Positions 1 through 11,538 of a DNA stretch of 64,000 nucleotides are shown here, one piece after another. Numbering within the stretch: the stretch's first letter is position 1; the number at the start of each line of letters is the position of its first letter. Position numbers and translations under genes: made by a program. The stretch is from assembly GCF_000499845.2 (NCBI RefSeq), contig NC_023749.2, positions 38,740,923 to 38,804,922 on the forward strand, given 5' to 3'. Origin of the DNA: Phaseolus vulgaris (lineage: Eukaryota > Streptophyta > Magnoliopsida > Fabales > Fabaceae). The notes beneath the pieces were generated by a model that was given only the letters and a program-made list of their open reading frames with translations, made no database searches and was not told the origin of the DNA.

Positions 1-1158
1 AGAGAACCACGTGGACCACTCGAAGGGTGACACGTGGACCAGGTGGCAGAGAGGTCGGGGGGACGATCGCCAAGAGAGGTGATCGGTGGTCAGTAACCAA
101 GTTACCACCGACAGATCAGGCGGCAGAGAGGTCGGGGGACAGATCACCCAGAATGGTGATCGGTGGTCAGAAGCCAAGTGGCCACCAGCAGACCAGTTCC
201 CAGACTCGCGCCTGGAGGCAGAGCGCGATAAGCGAATAAACACTGATCAGTCATCGGGGTCTCGTGTTACACGCAGTTAAACTGGGACCGAGGTTCCCAG
301 CGAGAGCGTTACGCATGGACCTCGCATGAGCACACCTCAGGGAATCATGCACGAGAGTGGCCTGAGGGAACTAGTGAGCCAATCAGTGATTGGTGATTCC
401 CTCAACCCATTACGTGCGTGGCATCGTGAAGGGTAAGTCGCCTGCGCAGAGAGCAACGTTTGGTGAGTGTGCCTAGACCAGCCACACCCGACGTTTTCCT
501 AAGAGTATGCGATTTACCCGGATAAGAGAAACATCCTAAGTTACTCCGCAAGGGCGTAACTTAGGAACACAAAGAGAAGCGCTAGAGCCCTTCCAGTAAG
601 TGACACGTGTGTGGTTAGATGTGAGTCGCAGGCCTCCACGTGTCATCATCTGAGAGGGGTGCGGTCTAGACAAAAGAGCACTCCGTACCACTGAAGGTAC
701 AGACAGGCGCAACCAAGCGCAGAGACACGCAGAGACACGCAGACATGCGTAGACTCTCACGCTCCCCACTGCTGATTCTGAAGGTACGCTTTCTCTGAAA
801 AGCATAACAGGGTTCTGACACATGCCAGAAAAGCATAACAGAATTTTGTTATGCCCAGAAGCAGAAAAAGAGAGATAAAAGAGAGAATCAGGGGAGAGTG
901 AAAGGAGAGAAAAAAAAAACAGAGCAAGAGTTCTTTCACACACACATTACTAGTTTCCAGTTTCTGGTGGTTCTGTTGGACTAACTTGATCGTCGGAGTG
1001 CAAACGGCCGCTAGAGGCGCCGTCTGTGTGTTTTGCAGGTCACGTTTGGAACACCAAGAGAAGGTCCTGAGGGTGATTCTGCAGAAGACGCAGTCATGTA
1101 GACAGGGCGGAGAGTGCTACGAAGCGATTCCTCCCCGTTCGAGTTGCCGGCAGGATCA
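1..1158 (+). mobile_element. LTR A, Tat family 1 (5' edge cut by window)
   Basis: This matches LTR C (60176-61370) over its length and ends with the same GGCAGGATCA terminus at 1158. A TATA-like GATAAAAG lies at about 874-881. Positions about 46-204 hold an imperfect tandem duplication of roughly 78 bp, each unit containing GTGATCGGTGGTCAG; LTR C has it and LTR B has one unit. No primer-binding site follows position 1158, so this is not a normal 5' LTR. It is probably a solo LTR, or the 3' LTR of an element to the left, inserted in the family-1 element that ends in LTR B. Its left target duplication lies outside the window. Confidence 0.85.
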
Positions 1159-1372
1159 TTAGTCGTGATCAAGGTAGAGGCCAAGATCAAAGAGTACAGA
1201 TCGCGCTAAACCTAAGCTAGTTAACAGTTAGTCGTGTGCAAAAAGAAAGATGAAGCTTAAGAAGATACGAGAGAAGAAAAATATAGCTGAAGCAAGTATA
1301 TATTCACACCAAGGTCTATACAAGTTTCAAGTACAGGAATTGTGCAGAAATATGAAATTACAAGAAGAAAAC

Positions 1373-3711
1373 TTAAGAAGGAGGAATGAGCTTGCCATCT
1401 ACCACTTCGTGGTAGATGCTGAACTGCGAGTGGTCCACGTCAGGAAGAACGCAACGAATCTGCTCGAATGCCAACTCGAACCCATCAGCAAGGGCGTCAG
1501 CACCCACGTTCATAAGTTCGGCGTTGTCAGCTTCGAGCTTTTGCTTTGAAGTCTCCAAGGCGTTCTTCTCAATGGTGATGGATGCAATGGAAGAGGCAGC
1601 TTCTCCCAGTTTGCCCTTTGCTTCGGCAAGCTCGACCTTCACCGCAGAAAGCTCGTCCACTGCCTTCTCAAGTTTCTTCCCCCCTTCAGTGGCCTCCTCC
1701 TTGGTAGACTTGAGATCCCCCGCTAGTTGTGAGTTCAGTTGGCGTAGGGAGGAAGTCTCAGCCTCCAAGTTGATTACCTTGCTCCTCAGCTCCACCACTT
1801 CGCTGTCCAGAGCGTTGACAGCTTGCCCATCAAGATCTCAGTCTTGATGGTCTCTTGGACCTGCGATAGGTACTCTTTCCTGGACTTTTCCACCATATCC
1901 CTCATCAGGTCTACAGACCCTTGGGCAGCCTCAAAGTCACTCTGCAGTGACTCCTTGTCGTGCTCAAGCTCCTTGATCCTCTTCTCCAGGACTAGTTGCT
2001 TGCGGTGCTGGGTGGAAAACTCGAGGGAAAGCACTATCTGCTTGGCCAAGTGCATGTCCACCTCCTGCCCACTCCACTCGAGAAGCTCCCGGCTGCGTAT
2101 GAAATGTCGAACCAAGGCAATGACCCGACTGAAATTTTCATTGCTAGCGCCAGAGCTGCTTGGCTTCGAGCTGGCCTCACCAGCTTCAGCAATAGCAGCA
2201 GAGGTTGGCGGTGGTGGTGATGCAGGGAGTCTTGAGAAACCCCCCAAGTGGGCAGAATCACTCCCAGCAGGTGGAGTGGGTTGACCAATAGCTTGGCCCG
2301 GTGGGGGTGGAGGCGGAAGTGATGCTGGAGACAGAGGTTGAGGCGTCGGGGATGGTAGGCGCTGAGGGGAGGGAGAGAAAGTTGGTACTGAGGCAAGTTG
2401 AGTAGGAGGAGGTGGGGGTGAACCCTCCTCGATCTGTACCACTTCAATTTCCTCAGGCCTAAGAGACGAAGCCCCCCCAACCTCTTGGTGTTTCCTCTTG
2501 CGATGTATGAGAGGAAAGCCAGAACTCTCCTCCTCGGTTGAGGGGGTAGGATCAGCAGCGACCGCCACAATTGCGGGAAAGGCCTTTACTAGCCTTCTTC
2601 TCTTCTTCTCTGGCTCGGGGCCTTCAGCTGGCGCGACCGAGAGAGGGGGAGCTGCGATGGGCTCGGTGGTAGAGGAGGAAGAACCAGTCCCCTTGGCTCC
2701 CCTGGTCCGGGCAAGCTCCAGTAATGCCCTCCTCCTATCTTTCCCTGAAGTCATGTCTACATCAAGGGTAAAAAGAAGAGTTAGATGGCATAATTATGCA
2801 AGTGGATAAAATGTTATGCAAGTATGCATGAGAGTGTGCAAGTATTCTAAGAGGTGCAAGAAGAAAAGCCTACCTATGTACTTCTTCAGAGATACCACAT
2901 CAAACTCGTGTTTGATGAGAAGGGCCGAGTTATATTTTTCCCCTAGGAGCAACCTACACAACTCGCGCTCGTAGGGAGCCATGGCTTCAAGGCCCCGGAG
3001 TTTCTTAAACTCGACTCCAGGAACCCAATAAAGGGGAAACCCCTCGAGTAGCGTTGGACTTTGCTGGGTAGCAGATATCATGTAAAACCTACCTTTCCAA
3101 TCTTTAAACGATTGCTGGTACAGGCCCAAGATCACTCGTCCAGCAACTCCATTCAGGCTGACCCAAAACCTATCCCCAGGGTTCTTCGCCTCGAAGAAAT
3201 GTAGGAAGACGTCTACTGAGGCGTTATGCCCAAAGTAGTTGCAGAGGATCTTGAATGCCCGTATGAAAGCCCAGGCATTCGGGTGGAGTTGGCAAGGGGC
3301 GACATTCAGCTCCATCATCAGCTCCTTCTCAAAGAAGGTGAAGGGCAAGCGCAGCTTCAACCTTTTGAAGATGGCGGAGTATATGAAGGTGAAGGGCACC
3401 CCATTGGTAGCCCTATCGTCCACGCAGATTGGCATCCCTCGAGGAGGAATGCGTATACGAACGTTGAAATCGTTCTCCCTGTCGATGGCGCAGGAGGGCT
3501 CATCAGGGTCGTTGCTCAGAAGGGTCCTGAGGTGGCCTTTAGGTAGTTGAGTGGAAGTTTCGGCCAGCAATGCCAGGGGAGCCCAGTCGTAGACCCTGGC
3601 GTACTCCTGATAGGGAGCTACATCAGGTGGAGGTGACGCTGGTGCACTTGCTGAAGGCTGTGCACCAGAGGATGAGGCAACGATGCGAGCAGTTTGCTTC
3701 AAGCGAGCCAT
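1373..3711 (-). pseudogene. antisense spliced gene, Transposase_28-like plus coiled coil (family 1)
   Basis: Exon 1 runs 3711-2874: a Ser/Pro-rich N-terminus, then a Transposase_28-like domain with the marks PICVDD, FEKELMMELN, QLHPNAWAF, SVDVFLHFFEAKN and FPLYW. A donor (TACATAG|GTAGG) follows residues KKYIG, and the 117-nt intron ends in GATGTAG|ACATG, so exon 2 starts at 2756. Exon 2 encodes Arg/Lys-rich, long Pro/Ser-rich and coiled-coil segments (LEKRIKELEHDKESL and onward) and ends VVDGKLIPPS at 1373. The intron is phase 1, as in all other copies. A single frameshift near 1826 splits the coiled coil; otherwise the frame is open. The role is unknown; the domain name refers to gypsy-type elements and does not show transposase chemistry. 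Confidence 0.75.
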
Positions 3712-4292
3712 TGCGAGATAACTGCAATGGAGGAAAGCAAAAGGTCAGATGAACGGAAGAAGAGGGAATGATGAATGGTTCGGTGAAAAACAGAGGAAGG
3801 GAAGAAGAAAGAAAGGTCCAGGCGAAGAAGAGGAAGAGGGAGAAGTAGAAAGCGAAGTGAGAAACGCAAAAAACCCTAGCGCGGGTTCAGAAGAAGAAAA
3901 ACAGAGAAGATGAATGCATGGTAGTGAAAGAGATGAATGCAATCGGTGAAAAGAACCTAAATGGATCAAGGAAGAAGAAAAGTCATACCTTTAGATGATC
4001 GCGGAAGGTCTTGAGGTAGAAAGCTCGAAGAAAGTTGGGCGCGCAGAGAGGAGATTCGAAGCAAGTTTGAGAGTTGGAGTATTGAAGAAGATGATGAAAC
4101 AGTGAAGGCGCGCACCTATTTGAATAAGGGAAGCATTAGCGACACTCCACGCTGACCGTTGATGCGTCCATGTGTCGTGAGATTAAGGGAGGAAGTCATA
4201 ACGTCAAAAGGCAACACGTGAGGTGGCCCCACTTGCCACGTGGACCGAGAGCGCGACTACTTAGTCTCTTCGCTGAGAACGAGTTTACAGCT
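3712..4292. other. non-coding region between antisense gene and 3' purine tract
   Basis: This is purine-rich on the plus strand and has no supported gene. By position it holds the promoter and 5' UTR of the antisense gene that starts at 3711. The short minus-strand frame at 3745-3969 is low-complexity Ser/Leu/Phe sequence and is not called. Confidence 0.5.
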
Positions 4293-4307
4293 CGAGACTA
4301 GGGGGCT
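4293..4307 (+). promoter_or_regulatory. polypurine tract of family-1 element
   Basis: GAGACTAGGGGGCT lies directly before LTR B. The same core (AGACT-GGGGGCT) lies before the family-2 LTRs and the old host LTR on the minus strand. It is the expected primer for plus-strand DNA synthesis. Confidence 0.75.
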
Positions 4308-5374
4308 TGTTATCCGGTCGGTCATCGGTAGTCGATGACGTTAGCAGAGGATAACCACGTGGACCACCCGCAAGGTGACACGTGGATCAGGTGGCAGAGA
4401 AATCAGGGAGGAGATCACCCGGTATGGAGATCGGTGGTCAGTAACTGAGTGGCCACCGACAGATCAGTTCCAAGATAAACACCCGGGGGGAGAACGCGAG
4501 AAGCAATAGAGCACCGATCAGTCATCGGGTGCATGGTCATCGGGGTTTCGTGTTACATGCAGTTAAACTGGGACTGAGATTCCCAGCGAGAGCGTTACGC
4601 ATGAACTTCGCATGATCATATCTCAGAGAAAGAGGAGCTGCTCGCCGGAAGAATCGTGCATGAGGGTGGCCTGAGAGAGTTAGTAAACCAGTTAGTGATT
4701 GGTGACTCTCTTAACCCATTACGTGCATGACATCGTGAAGGGGAAATCGTGTATGCAGGGAGCAATGCTTGGTGAGTGTTCCTAGTCCAGCCACACCTAG
4801 CGTTCTCCTGGGAGTGTGCGATTTACCCAGATGGAAGAAACGCACTAAGTTACTCCGCAAGGGAATAACTTAGGCGCACAAAGAGATGTGCTGGAGCCCT
4901 TCAGGTAGTGGCACGTGTACGGTTAGATGTGAGTTGCATGCCTCCACGTGTCACCATCTGAGAGGGGCGCGGCCAAGATAAAGCTGCACTCCACGTCGTG
5001 AAAGGTACACACAGAAAACACAGACACCCACGTCTTTACTGATTGTGGTACGTTTTCGCACAATAGCATAACAGAATTCTGACACACGCAGAGAATAGCG
5101 TAACAGAATTCTGTTAGGCACAGACACAGAGAGAGAATAAAAAGAGAATCAGAGAGAGATTCAGATATACATTATTTTTGTTGGTGGTTCTGTGACCTAA
5201 CTTGAGCGTCGAAGTGCAAACGGCCGCTAGAGGCGCTGTCTATGTGTTTTGCAGGTTGCGTTTGAGGTTCCCGGAGAAGGTTCTAAGAGCATTCTTGCAG
5301 ATAGCACAGTTGCCATAGGCGGGGTAAGGAGGCGACAAAGCAATTCCTCCACGTTGGAGTTGGCGACAGGATCA
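4308..5374 (+). mobile_element. LTR B, 3' LTR of Tat family-1 element
   Basis: It starts TGTTATCCGGTCGG right after the purine tract and ends GACAGGATCA. It aligns with LTRs A and C but is clearly more diverged and lacks their 78-bp duplication, so it does not pair with A. Near its end it carries the block GTGCAAACGGCCGCTAG (5214-5230) that family-2 LTRs share. A TATA-like AATAAAAAG lies near 5137. Confidence 0.85.
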
Positions 5375-5957
5375 CTACCTATTGATCACACTCCAATGAT
5401 CAAGTTAGTGAGAGCATAAAAACAAAAGTAGTATTTAACTTTAGTTTAGTATTAAAAAACTACGTACCTTCACCTAGGGCTTCATGCCCCTTTTATAACT
5501 CCTCTTGTAACAACTTTCTGTCACGAGAATCTTATCTCAACTGAAAGCATAAAATAACAACAAAAAAACTACCTGCTACGGAGCACCACTTATCTCTAGG
5601 TGCTAACTGCAGGGAAACATTCTATTCACATGGGCACCCTTACTTATGGAGCAACGTTATCTATTCACAATGCATGCAACTTGTTCTAGCACGTGTCATA
5701 AAATGCACACTTAGATCAAACGTATTTATGTGACCTAGCCGTCACGTGCGACAACACCCACTTTAGGTTAAAAAATATAATTCACTAATAACCCTAGACT
5801 AACATATAGAATATTACTTTAATTATTCTCCAACGGTGTCATTAAGATAACTAAGCCAAACTTATGGCCCGTTTCGTAGGCCCAATAGCCAAGTTGACCT
5901 ACCCACACCCCTGCACCGAACTCCAAATCCTGAGCACCGAGCACTCTATCCAGTACA
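5375..5957 (-). repeat. probable LTR remnant of the old host element
   Basis: The stretch is AT-rich and non-coding. It ends ATCCAGTACA, followed by CAAGCCCCTCAGTCTCG, the same arrangement as the family-2 LTR end plus purine tract read in reverse. I take it as the 5' edge of a minus-strand 3' LTR. Its other edge is not visible; LTR B may have been inserted in it. Confidence 0.45.
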
Positions 5958-5976
5958 CAAGCCCCTCAGTCTCGTG
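5958..5976 (-). promoter_or_regulatory. polypurine tract of the old host element
   Basis: On the minus strand this reads CGAGACTGAGGGGCTTG directly before the LTR terminus TGTACTGG. It matches the family-2 tract in spacing and core. Confidence 0.5.
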
Positions 5977-6583
5977 CTAAGCTTGGCTAAGCGAAGAGGC
6001 TTCCCGAATGCTGCGGCAGCTGACATGACGGTTTCTCAGTGGGTAGGTGTAGCGCGACCCATGAAGCGTTTTCGAGGTGACGTCTTGCCACACTCAATCT
6101 CGAGCATACACGTGACCTAAAATGAACGGCGAGACAACCCTACTGTTTCAAATTCCATCTTCACATATACCCTACTCAAAACCCCAATTCACTTTCACTG
6201 TTCCATTTCTTCACGACTTCAAACCTTTTCTCTTCCACGAACTCTATGACTTCTCACGCTCTACTAATCCTCAACTTCAAAGCTTATTCTTTTCAACCAC
6301 AACAAGTATTTTTCCTTTACACATTCCTAACACTGTGCATTCATCTCATGAGTTATCATGCCTGATCATCCATCTGAGCATTCATAATTGTTCTGCCTGA
6401 GCTGGGATTTCATTTCTGTTCATCTTCTTTGTCGATGATGATTGATTATCTATTGCATGCATTGTATAACCTAAAACACACACACACACACACACACTCA
6501 TTTTGTCTATACTTGCTTGCTTTGCCTGGTCTAGACTTGTTCTTATATTCTGCTTATGTTTGTGTTTTAGATTTACTTTTGCA
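5977..6583 (+). other. upstream region of the old host antisense gene
   Basis: No supported gene. It would hold the promoter and 5' UTR of the gene starting at 6584. An acceptor-like TGTGTTTTAG ends at 6570, where the younger copies have their 5'-UTR intron acceptor. A short (CA)n run lies at 6475-6497. Confidence 0.4.
6475..6497 (+). repeat. (CA)n microsatellite
   Basis: About eleven perfect CA/AC units in the 5' region of the old host gene. Confidence 0.9.
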
Positions 6584-7301
6584 ATGGATTACAAAACCAT
6601 GTACCCGTGGGCATCCCAAAATCTTTTAGAAGAAACCTCTTATTATATCTCCTCTGAGAGTATCATATCCCATAGAAAAAATAAATGTCAATTCGGTAAA
6701 GATAATGATAGGATAAGAGTAGTTCCTTGTAGGGAGGATGAGCCAGTTTGTTGCGATGAATCCTCAGACCAAAATGGTCCATTTTGCTTCTTCTACGCCA
6801 CTGTTTTAAAAAAAAAGTCCTTGTTCAGTTTCCCTTGACCATCTTTGAAAAAGAACTTTTAACCAAGCTAAATGTGGCACCTGTCCAACTACACCCAAAT
6901 AGCTGGCCATTCATTCATGCTTTCTCCATCTTTTGCTCCCAGTTTTGCTTTTCACTAACTGTGGAGGTATTTTTATACTTTTTTGAAGCCAAATGCCTAG
7001 TCCGCCAACTGTGGGTCTCTTTCAATGGCGTATCTTGAAGAGATTTGCTCTGCCTCTTCCAATCTTCATACGAAAACTTTAAAGGAAAATTCTTGAAATT
7101 CCGTAGCAACATGAGGAATCCAACCCTTCTATATGGGTTTCCCTTGTATTGCCTTGAGAAACCACACTTCTGAGGTGCTTGGTGCCTAGAAGATCGACCA
7201 CCTTCAGACCAGGAAATCTACAAGTTCCTCTCTAGCCTAAAGGTAGTCTTCGATACTGCTCGCCTCCTAAGCAAAGAATTCTAACCTAAAGTCTTAAAGG
7301 T
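6584..7301 (+). pseudogene. old host antisense gene, exon 1 (Transposase_28-like)
   Basis: The translation begins MDYKTMYPWASQNLLEE and carries the marks DEPVCCDE, FEKELLTKLNVAPVQLHPNSW and VEVFLYFFEAK, so it is a distant relative of aORF-A. A frameshift lies near 6815 and stops follow at about 7036 and later, so it is dead. It runs to AAAG|GT, the expected splice donor. Element E is inserted exactly there, with AAGGT at 7297-7301 repeated at 31723-31727. Exon 2 continues at 31767. It is more diverged than any other copy here. Confidence 0.7.
7297..7301. other. target site duplication AAGGT, left side of element E
   Basis: This is identical to 31723-31727 and marks the insertion limits of the composite element 7302-31722. 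Confidence 0.85.
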
Positions 7302-8521
7302 TGTTCCGTCCAGTTGACTAGGACGTCTTCGTGTGCGACCTCAACCGTCAGCTAGGGACTCCTTCCCACTGGTTACCTATGGATTCCTGCAAAAAGAGGA
7401 CAAAAGGGCGCCCTAGCGGCCGTTTGCACTCCGACGCTCAAGTCAGCCAGCAAGAAACACCAAAACTGTGTACCTCCGTATCTGAGCACCGCGTATGGCA
7501 CTCCGAAGGTCGTAAGAAGAACTATGTATTGTGTGTATATTCTCGTTCTGGAAAACAATCTTTCCCTATTCCCTTGTGCGTAACCTCAAGGCTCGAGCAA
7601 GCAACTAGAGTGTCTCTGGAAAATTTTCCAAAAGTTTGAACCCTGTTTCCAACATTCTTAGCGCTATTTAAACTACCCAAGCATTTAAAGCACCTTAAAG
7701 CGCTTTTAATCACAAACGTAACGCGCTCAATTAAGACGCCCAATTAGAAAACGTAGCGCATTTAAGACGTTGAAACGCTTGAGAGCCATTATAGTACCTT
7801 AAACGCTCAAAACAGAAACTGTGCTAAATGATTTTAATTACCTGGTACCTGACTAAAGGGTGTTTCCATTCTGACCTGGCTGTCGTACACGTGGAGGGCC
7901 TCACGACGCCATGACCCCATCTAGGGGCGTTTCTGCCCATCTGGGGACGTTTCTACGTGTGAGTCCTCCTGCTTGGGAGTTCTACTGCGCAAGGGGTGAC
8001 TTTTTGGGTGCCAACTCATGCCCCCAATCATCTAGTCACTTACTTTGAGAGCGTATCTGCCTTCCTCTCGTACCCTGCACCCGGCTACCCAGGGCGTGAC
8101 CTTCCTTTCGAGTCGTATCTGTCCCAAAGGCGTCTCTGGGGCGGGAGGTGTACTTCACGAGTCAGGCTGCCCTACACTGCTGCTATCACTATGGCCTTGA
8201 AGCCACCTTTTCCTTCTCTTTATCACTGCCTCGGATTATCGGGACCTAAGGCCGTCCCACGGCATCGCTCCCTCCACGGTCTTTCCTACCCATGGGTATC
8301 GGGGAACCACACTGTGATTGCCTTGCTTTAGTAATGTTTGATCTGGTGAAGCCCTGGTTGGGCGACGCCTTCACCTAGGCGACGCCTTGCCTTGGCGACG
8401 CCTCTTCTTGACGACGCTGGCACTTAGCGTCTCTTCACCTAAGCAACGCCTTGTGTTGACTTTGACCCCTGGTGTTGACTTTGACCATGACTTAGTCAAC
8501 GCCCGGGTACGAGACGGTACA
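7302..8521 (-). mobile_element. LTR E, 3' LTR of Tat element E
   Basis: It runs from TGTTCCGTCC to GACGGTACA, so the termini form a 9-bp inverted repeat with one mismatch. A TATA-like TTTAAATAGCGC (minus strand) lies near 7661-7672. It contains the shared block GTGCAAACGGCCGCTAG (minus strand, about 7414-7430), CTTTCCTACCCATGGGTATC and several GGCGACGCC units. A purine tract on its right shows that it is a 3' LTR. Confidence 0.92.
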
Positions 8522-8540
8522 CAAGCCCCCCAGTCTTAAG
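8522..8540 (-). promoter_or_regulatory. polypurine tract of element E
   Basis: On the minus strand this reads CTTAAGACTGGGGGGCTTG directly before the LTR 5' edge TGTACC. The same tract is present beside LTRs F, G and H. Confidence 0.85.
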
Positions 8541-9268
8541 CCGAAGACTTGTCTTCGGCGTAAAGACTAAAGCCTCGCCCACGCCGTCCACGTGCCACCC
8601 TGATGACGTGTCGCTTCCTGCTGACTCAACAATTCTCGAATTATTGACGTGACACTCTCTGAACCATATGAGCGCTCTTAATGACTGATTGGACATCCCC
8701 TGAAACGGGGAGAATAACACCTTTTGGGGCTACCCTTGATCGCACGCCACGTAGCCCATCGCACGGCCAGCCTCTAGAGACCCTTGCGTTTCCCTTGGGC
8801 GATTGATCCTTTGACACGTGGCACGATCTCACGGCCCTTAGTTAGCGCCTCTTGGGTTGCAAATGTAACGTTCAAGTTACCCCCAAACCCCGCGCTCACC
8901 CCACAGTTATATTCATTCCCTATGCGCCTCTGCACTGTTCATCGCCTTCAAACCCCTTTTCTCTGCAATCGCTGTTCTCTCCCTCCTGTGCTCTTCTTCC
9001 GCCTTCACTTTGACAGCAAAGGTATGATTTTCGAATATTCACGACTCTTCCCTTTCGTTGCATTGCATGATTTATTGAACTGCCTGGGACTGTTGACATT
9101 CATGCATTACTGCATTCTTCCGCTTCTCCTTCTCTCTTTGTTCCCTTCTCCTTCTTTCTGGGTTTTCTCGCGTGGGTGATGTTTCCTGGGGTTCACTCCC
9201 CTTCCTGTCATGGCTACACTTGTTAAAACCTTTTTCCTCTCTTCTTTCTCCAGCTATTTATTCACACC
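8541..9268 (+). other. leader of aORF-A with a 5'-UTR intron (element E)
   Basis: No protein gene. A likely 5'-UTR intron spans 9022-9253: donor AAAG|GTATGA and acceptor TTTCTCCAG|CTATTTA, 232 nt. F has the same intron at 20103-20334 and H at 44549-44759. The start codon at 9269 follows 15 nt after the acceptor. The promoter must lie between the purine tract and about 8960. Confidence 0.6.
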
Positions 9269-11538
9269 ATGACGCGCACGAACGCGGAGTCTGATTCCTC
9301 CCCCAAGACCCCCAAGTCCAACTACAAAGCCTACTACCCATGGGCCCCCGACGAGCTCTTGAACGAGTGTACCAGCCTGACTACCTTCCAGGACCTGGAA
9401 GCTCATCGTGGGGATCTCCACTTGTATAACTTTAACGCTTTCTGCCGCACTCACGACGCTCACATATCCGTTCGCCTCGGCAGGCCTGGGGAACCTGTCT
9501 GCGTGGACGACAAACCTAGGAAGGGGAACCCTTTCTTTTTTATGTACCAGACGGTGTTTAAACGCGTAGGGGTGCGTCTCCCATTCACCCCCTTTGAAAG
9601 GGAACTCCTCACCGAAATCAATACCGCCCCTGCCCAGCTCCACCCCAACAGCTGGGCATTCGTAAGGGGTTTTCAAATTCTCTGCGGGTACCTGGGCATC
9701 ATTCCCTCCGTAGACGTTTTCCTGCATTTCTTCGAAGTGAAGAAATAGGGGAAAAGCTTCTGGGTAAGCTTTTCCGGGATCGCGGGTAGGATTCTCTTCT
9801 CCCTCTTCCAAAACTCTTACAAGAACTGGAAAGGAAATTCTTTAGAGTGTGCAGCGCCAAGCACGACCCCACAGCCTTGGATGGCTTTCCTCTCTATTGG
9901 ACGGAGCGCCCTAAGCTGCTTAGGGCCAAAGCCCTGGAAGAGATATCTCCTGCTGACAGGGAGGTAAGCAAGGCCTTGGCTGGGCTGGGGATCGTTTTTG
10001 ATACTTTGAAGCTTGTTGCTAGTGAATACAATGCTCACGCCCTAACAACATACTTTGGTAAGGAGACTTTTCCCTCGTCCCCTTTGCTGTGAACACCCTG
10101 CTACCGGATTTTTGTTCCCACTGCTTTCTCCCCCTGCTTTCCATGGTCCCATGCTACTTGAATCTTACGCATTTATGCGCTTTGTAATTTTGCATAGTTG
10201 CTTTGGCCTTAATTTCTGTTGTTTGGTCTGTTTTGATGTAGGATCGGTGATGGACGCCTCCAAAAGGATGATGCTGGCGAAAGCAATGAAGGAGGCTCGC
10301 GCCGCCAAGGCGGGCGCCTCCTCCACCATTGCTGCTGATCCGATCCCCCCACCAACTCTGTTACCGCCACCACCGATCACCACCGAAGCCCCCCTAAGCT
10401 CATCTTCGTCATCTCGACATAGCCCCGAGGCGCTTCAGACTCCCGGCTCTCCTCTGCTCATCGCCGCCGTTCACCTAGACGCGGCATCGTCGCCGGCTCC
10501 AACCCCCCTTGACAAAGGGAAACGGGTCTTGGAGATTTTATTGGATGACGAGGACTCGGAAGGTGTGGCATCCTTCAAAAGGAGGAAATCTGCGCGGGTT
10601 CCTCTTCTGCTAGAGGCGGTGCCCCAGGGAGGGAATCCCTTCATGGATGACCCTCCAAGTGCGACCTCACTTCCCCCCACAACAGTCCAAGAGGAAGGGG
10701 GCGAAGGCGCCGAGTCTGCCCCGCCCCCGCCACCGGTAGAAGTCTCTACTTCCCCCGCTCCCGTCGCTGCCGTTGCCGCCCCCGATCTCATCGCCATCCC
10801 TCCTCCAATCATGCATCTGATGAGGGGCTTTAGTGGCGAAACTATGCCAGAGGGCACCGACAGGAAGGAAGGCATGCCTTTCTACTTAGGGGCCTTCTTG
10901 GCGGTGGCCCTTGAATGGCGCGCCCAGGCCAGAAATGCTGTCCTGCAAGCTCAAACTCTCAAGGCCTTGGAAACAAGGGTAACTGCTCTGGAGGAGGAAA
11001 AGAAAACCCTGGGATGCTAGAACGAAGCTTACCAAACCTCCCTAAAGCAGGTGCAAGAGTCCAAAGCAGAAGCTGAGGGACAACTGGCAGAGCCGTTGGA
11101 ACTCCAGACTGACTTCTACGCCCGGGAAGTCGCCCTCAAAACATAGTTGAAGCCTACGAAAAAGTGCAAAAGGACTTGAAGGCCCGCTGCTGTAAGCAAA
11201 CTGGCATAATGGAGTGGATGGAAGGGGAAATGGCGTCTCAGACCCAAGCTATGGGCCTTCTCCGGGCGGACTACGACAAACTGCAAATCGAGGTCAACCG
11301 ACTCCGCGTGGAGAAGGAGGCTTTGGAGAAGCAGTTGGCTTCCGGGGACACCATCATTGGAGAACTAGAGAAGGACAAGAAAACCCTCATCCAGGAGATG
11401 GCGGGTACTTTCGAGGTGGGATTTCAAGAAGCTCTGGCTCAAGCAGTCTGCGCGAACCCGGGGATCGACATTTCCAGCTGCGATTCCACTCACCACATTG
11501 TTGATGGAAAGGTCGTGCCTTTGGAGATAGACGATTGA
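9269..11538 (+). pseudogene. aORF-A of element E
   Basis: Exon 1 (9269-10057) encodes the Transposase_28-like domain: YYPWAPDELL, GEPVCVDD, FERELLTEIN, QLHPNSWAF, SVDVFLHFFEVK, FPLYW, ending LTTYFG. The intron 10058-10241 has donor TTTG|GTAAGG and acceptor GATGTAG|GATCG, phase 1. Exon 2 encodes a Pro/Ser/Ala-rich linker, then IMHLMRGFSGE and a coiled coil ending HHIVDGKVVPLEIDD. Breaks are a stop after EVKK (9748) followed by a frameshift near 9835, a TAG at 11018-11020, and a deletion of about 20 nt near 11140 relative to F. It runs opposite to pol. The function is unknown; dimerisation through the coiled coil is plausible. Confidence 0.75.

Larger units (their letters stand above)
1159..5374 (+). 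mobile_element. 3' part of a Tat family-1 Ty3-gypsy element
   Basis: In plus orientation this holds a short flank, an antisense spliced gene (1373-3711), the upstream region of that gene, a purine tract (4293-4307) and the 3' LTR B (4308-5374). The gag-pol part would lie left of the window. The order antisense gene, purine tract, 3' LTR is the one known for Tat-lineage elements with extra antisense ORFs. The purine tract on the plus strand fixes the orientation. The target duplication cannot be tested because the 5' end is outside. Confidence 0.8.

Noticed and set aside
1416..1847. Plus-strand frames over the antisense gene, and similar opposite-strand frames over pol (for example 16436-16948, 35505-36277)
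   Set aside because: They are mirror frames of well-supported coding sequence with Ser/Leu-rich translations and no conserved motif.
2794..3711. Transposase_28 genes as cut-and-paste DNA transposases
   Set aside because: No terminal inverted repeats, no recognisable DDE set, and the genes lie inside LTR elements; the family name is historical.
1..5374. A complete element with LTR A as 5' LTR and LTR B as 3' LTR
   Set aside because: A lacks a following primer site, shares a duplication with C that B lacks, and no gag-pol lies between them.
6122..6400. Frame of 92 codons upstream of the old host gene
   Set aside because: Low-complexity Phe/Ser/His-rich, no relative in the other copies, lies in the expected leader.
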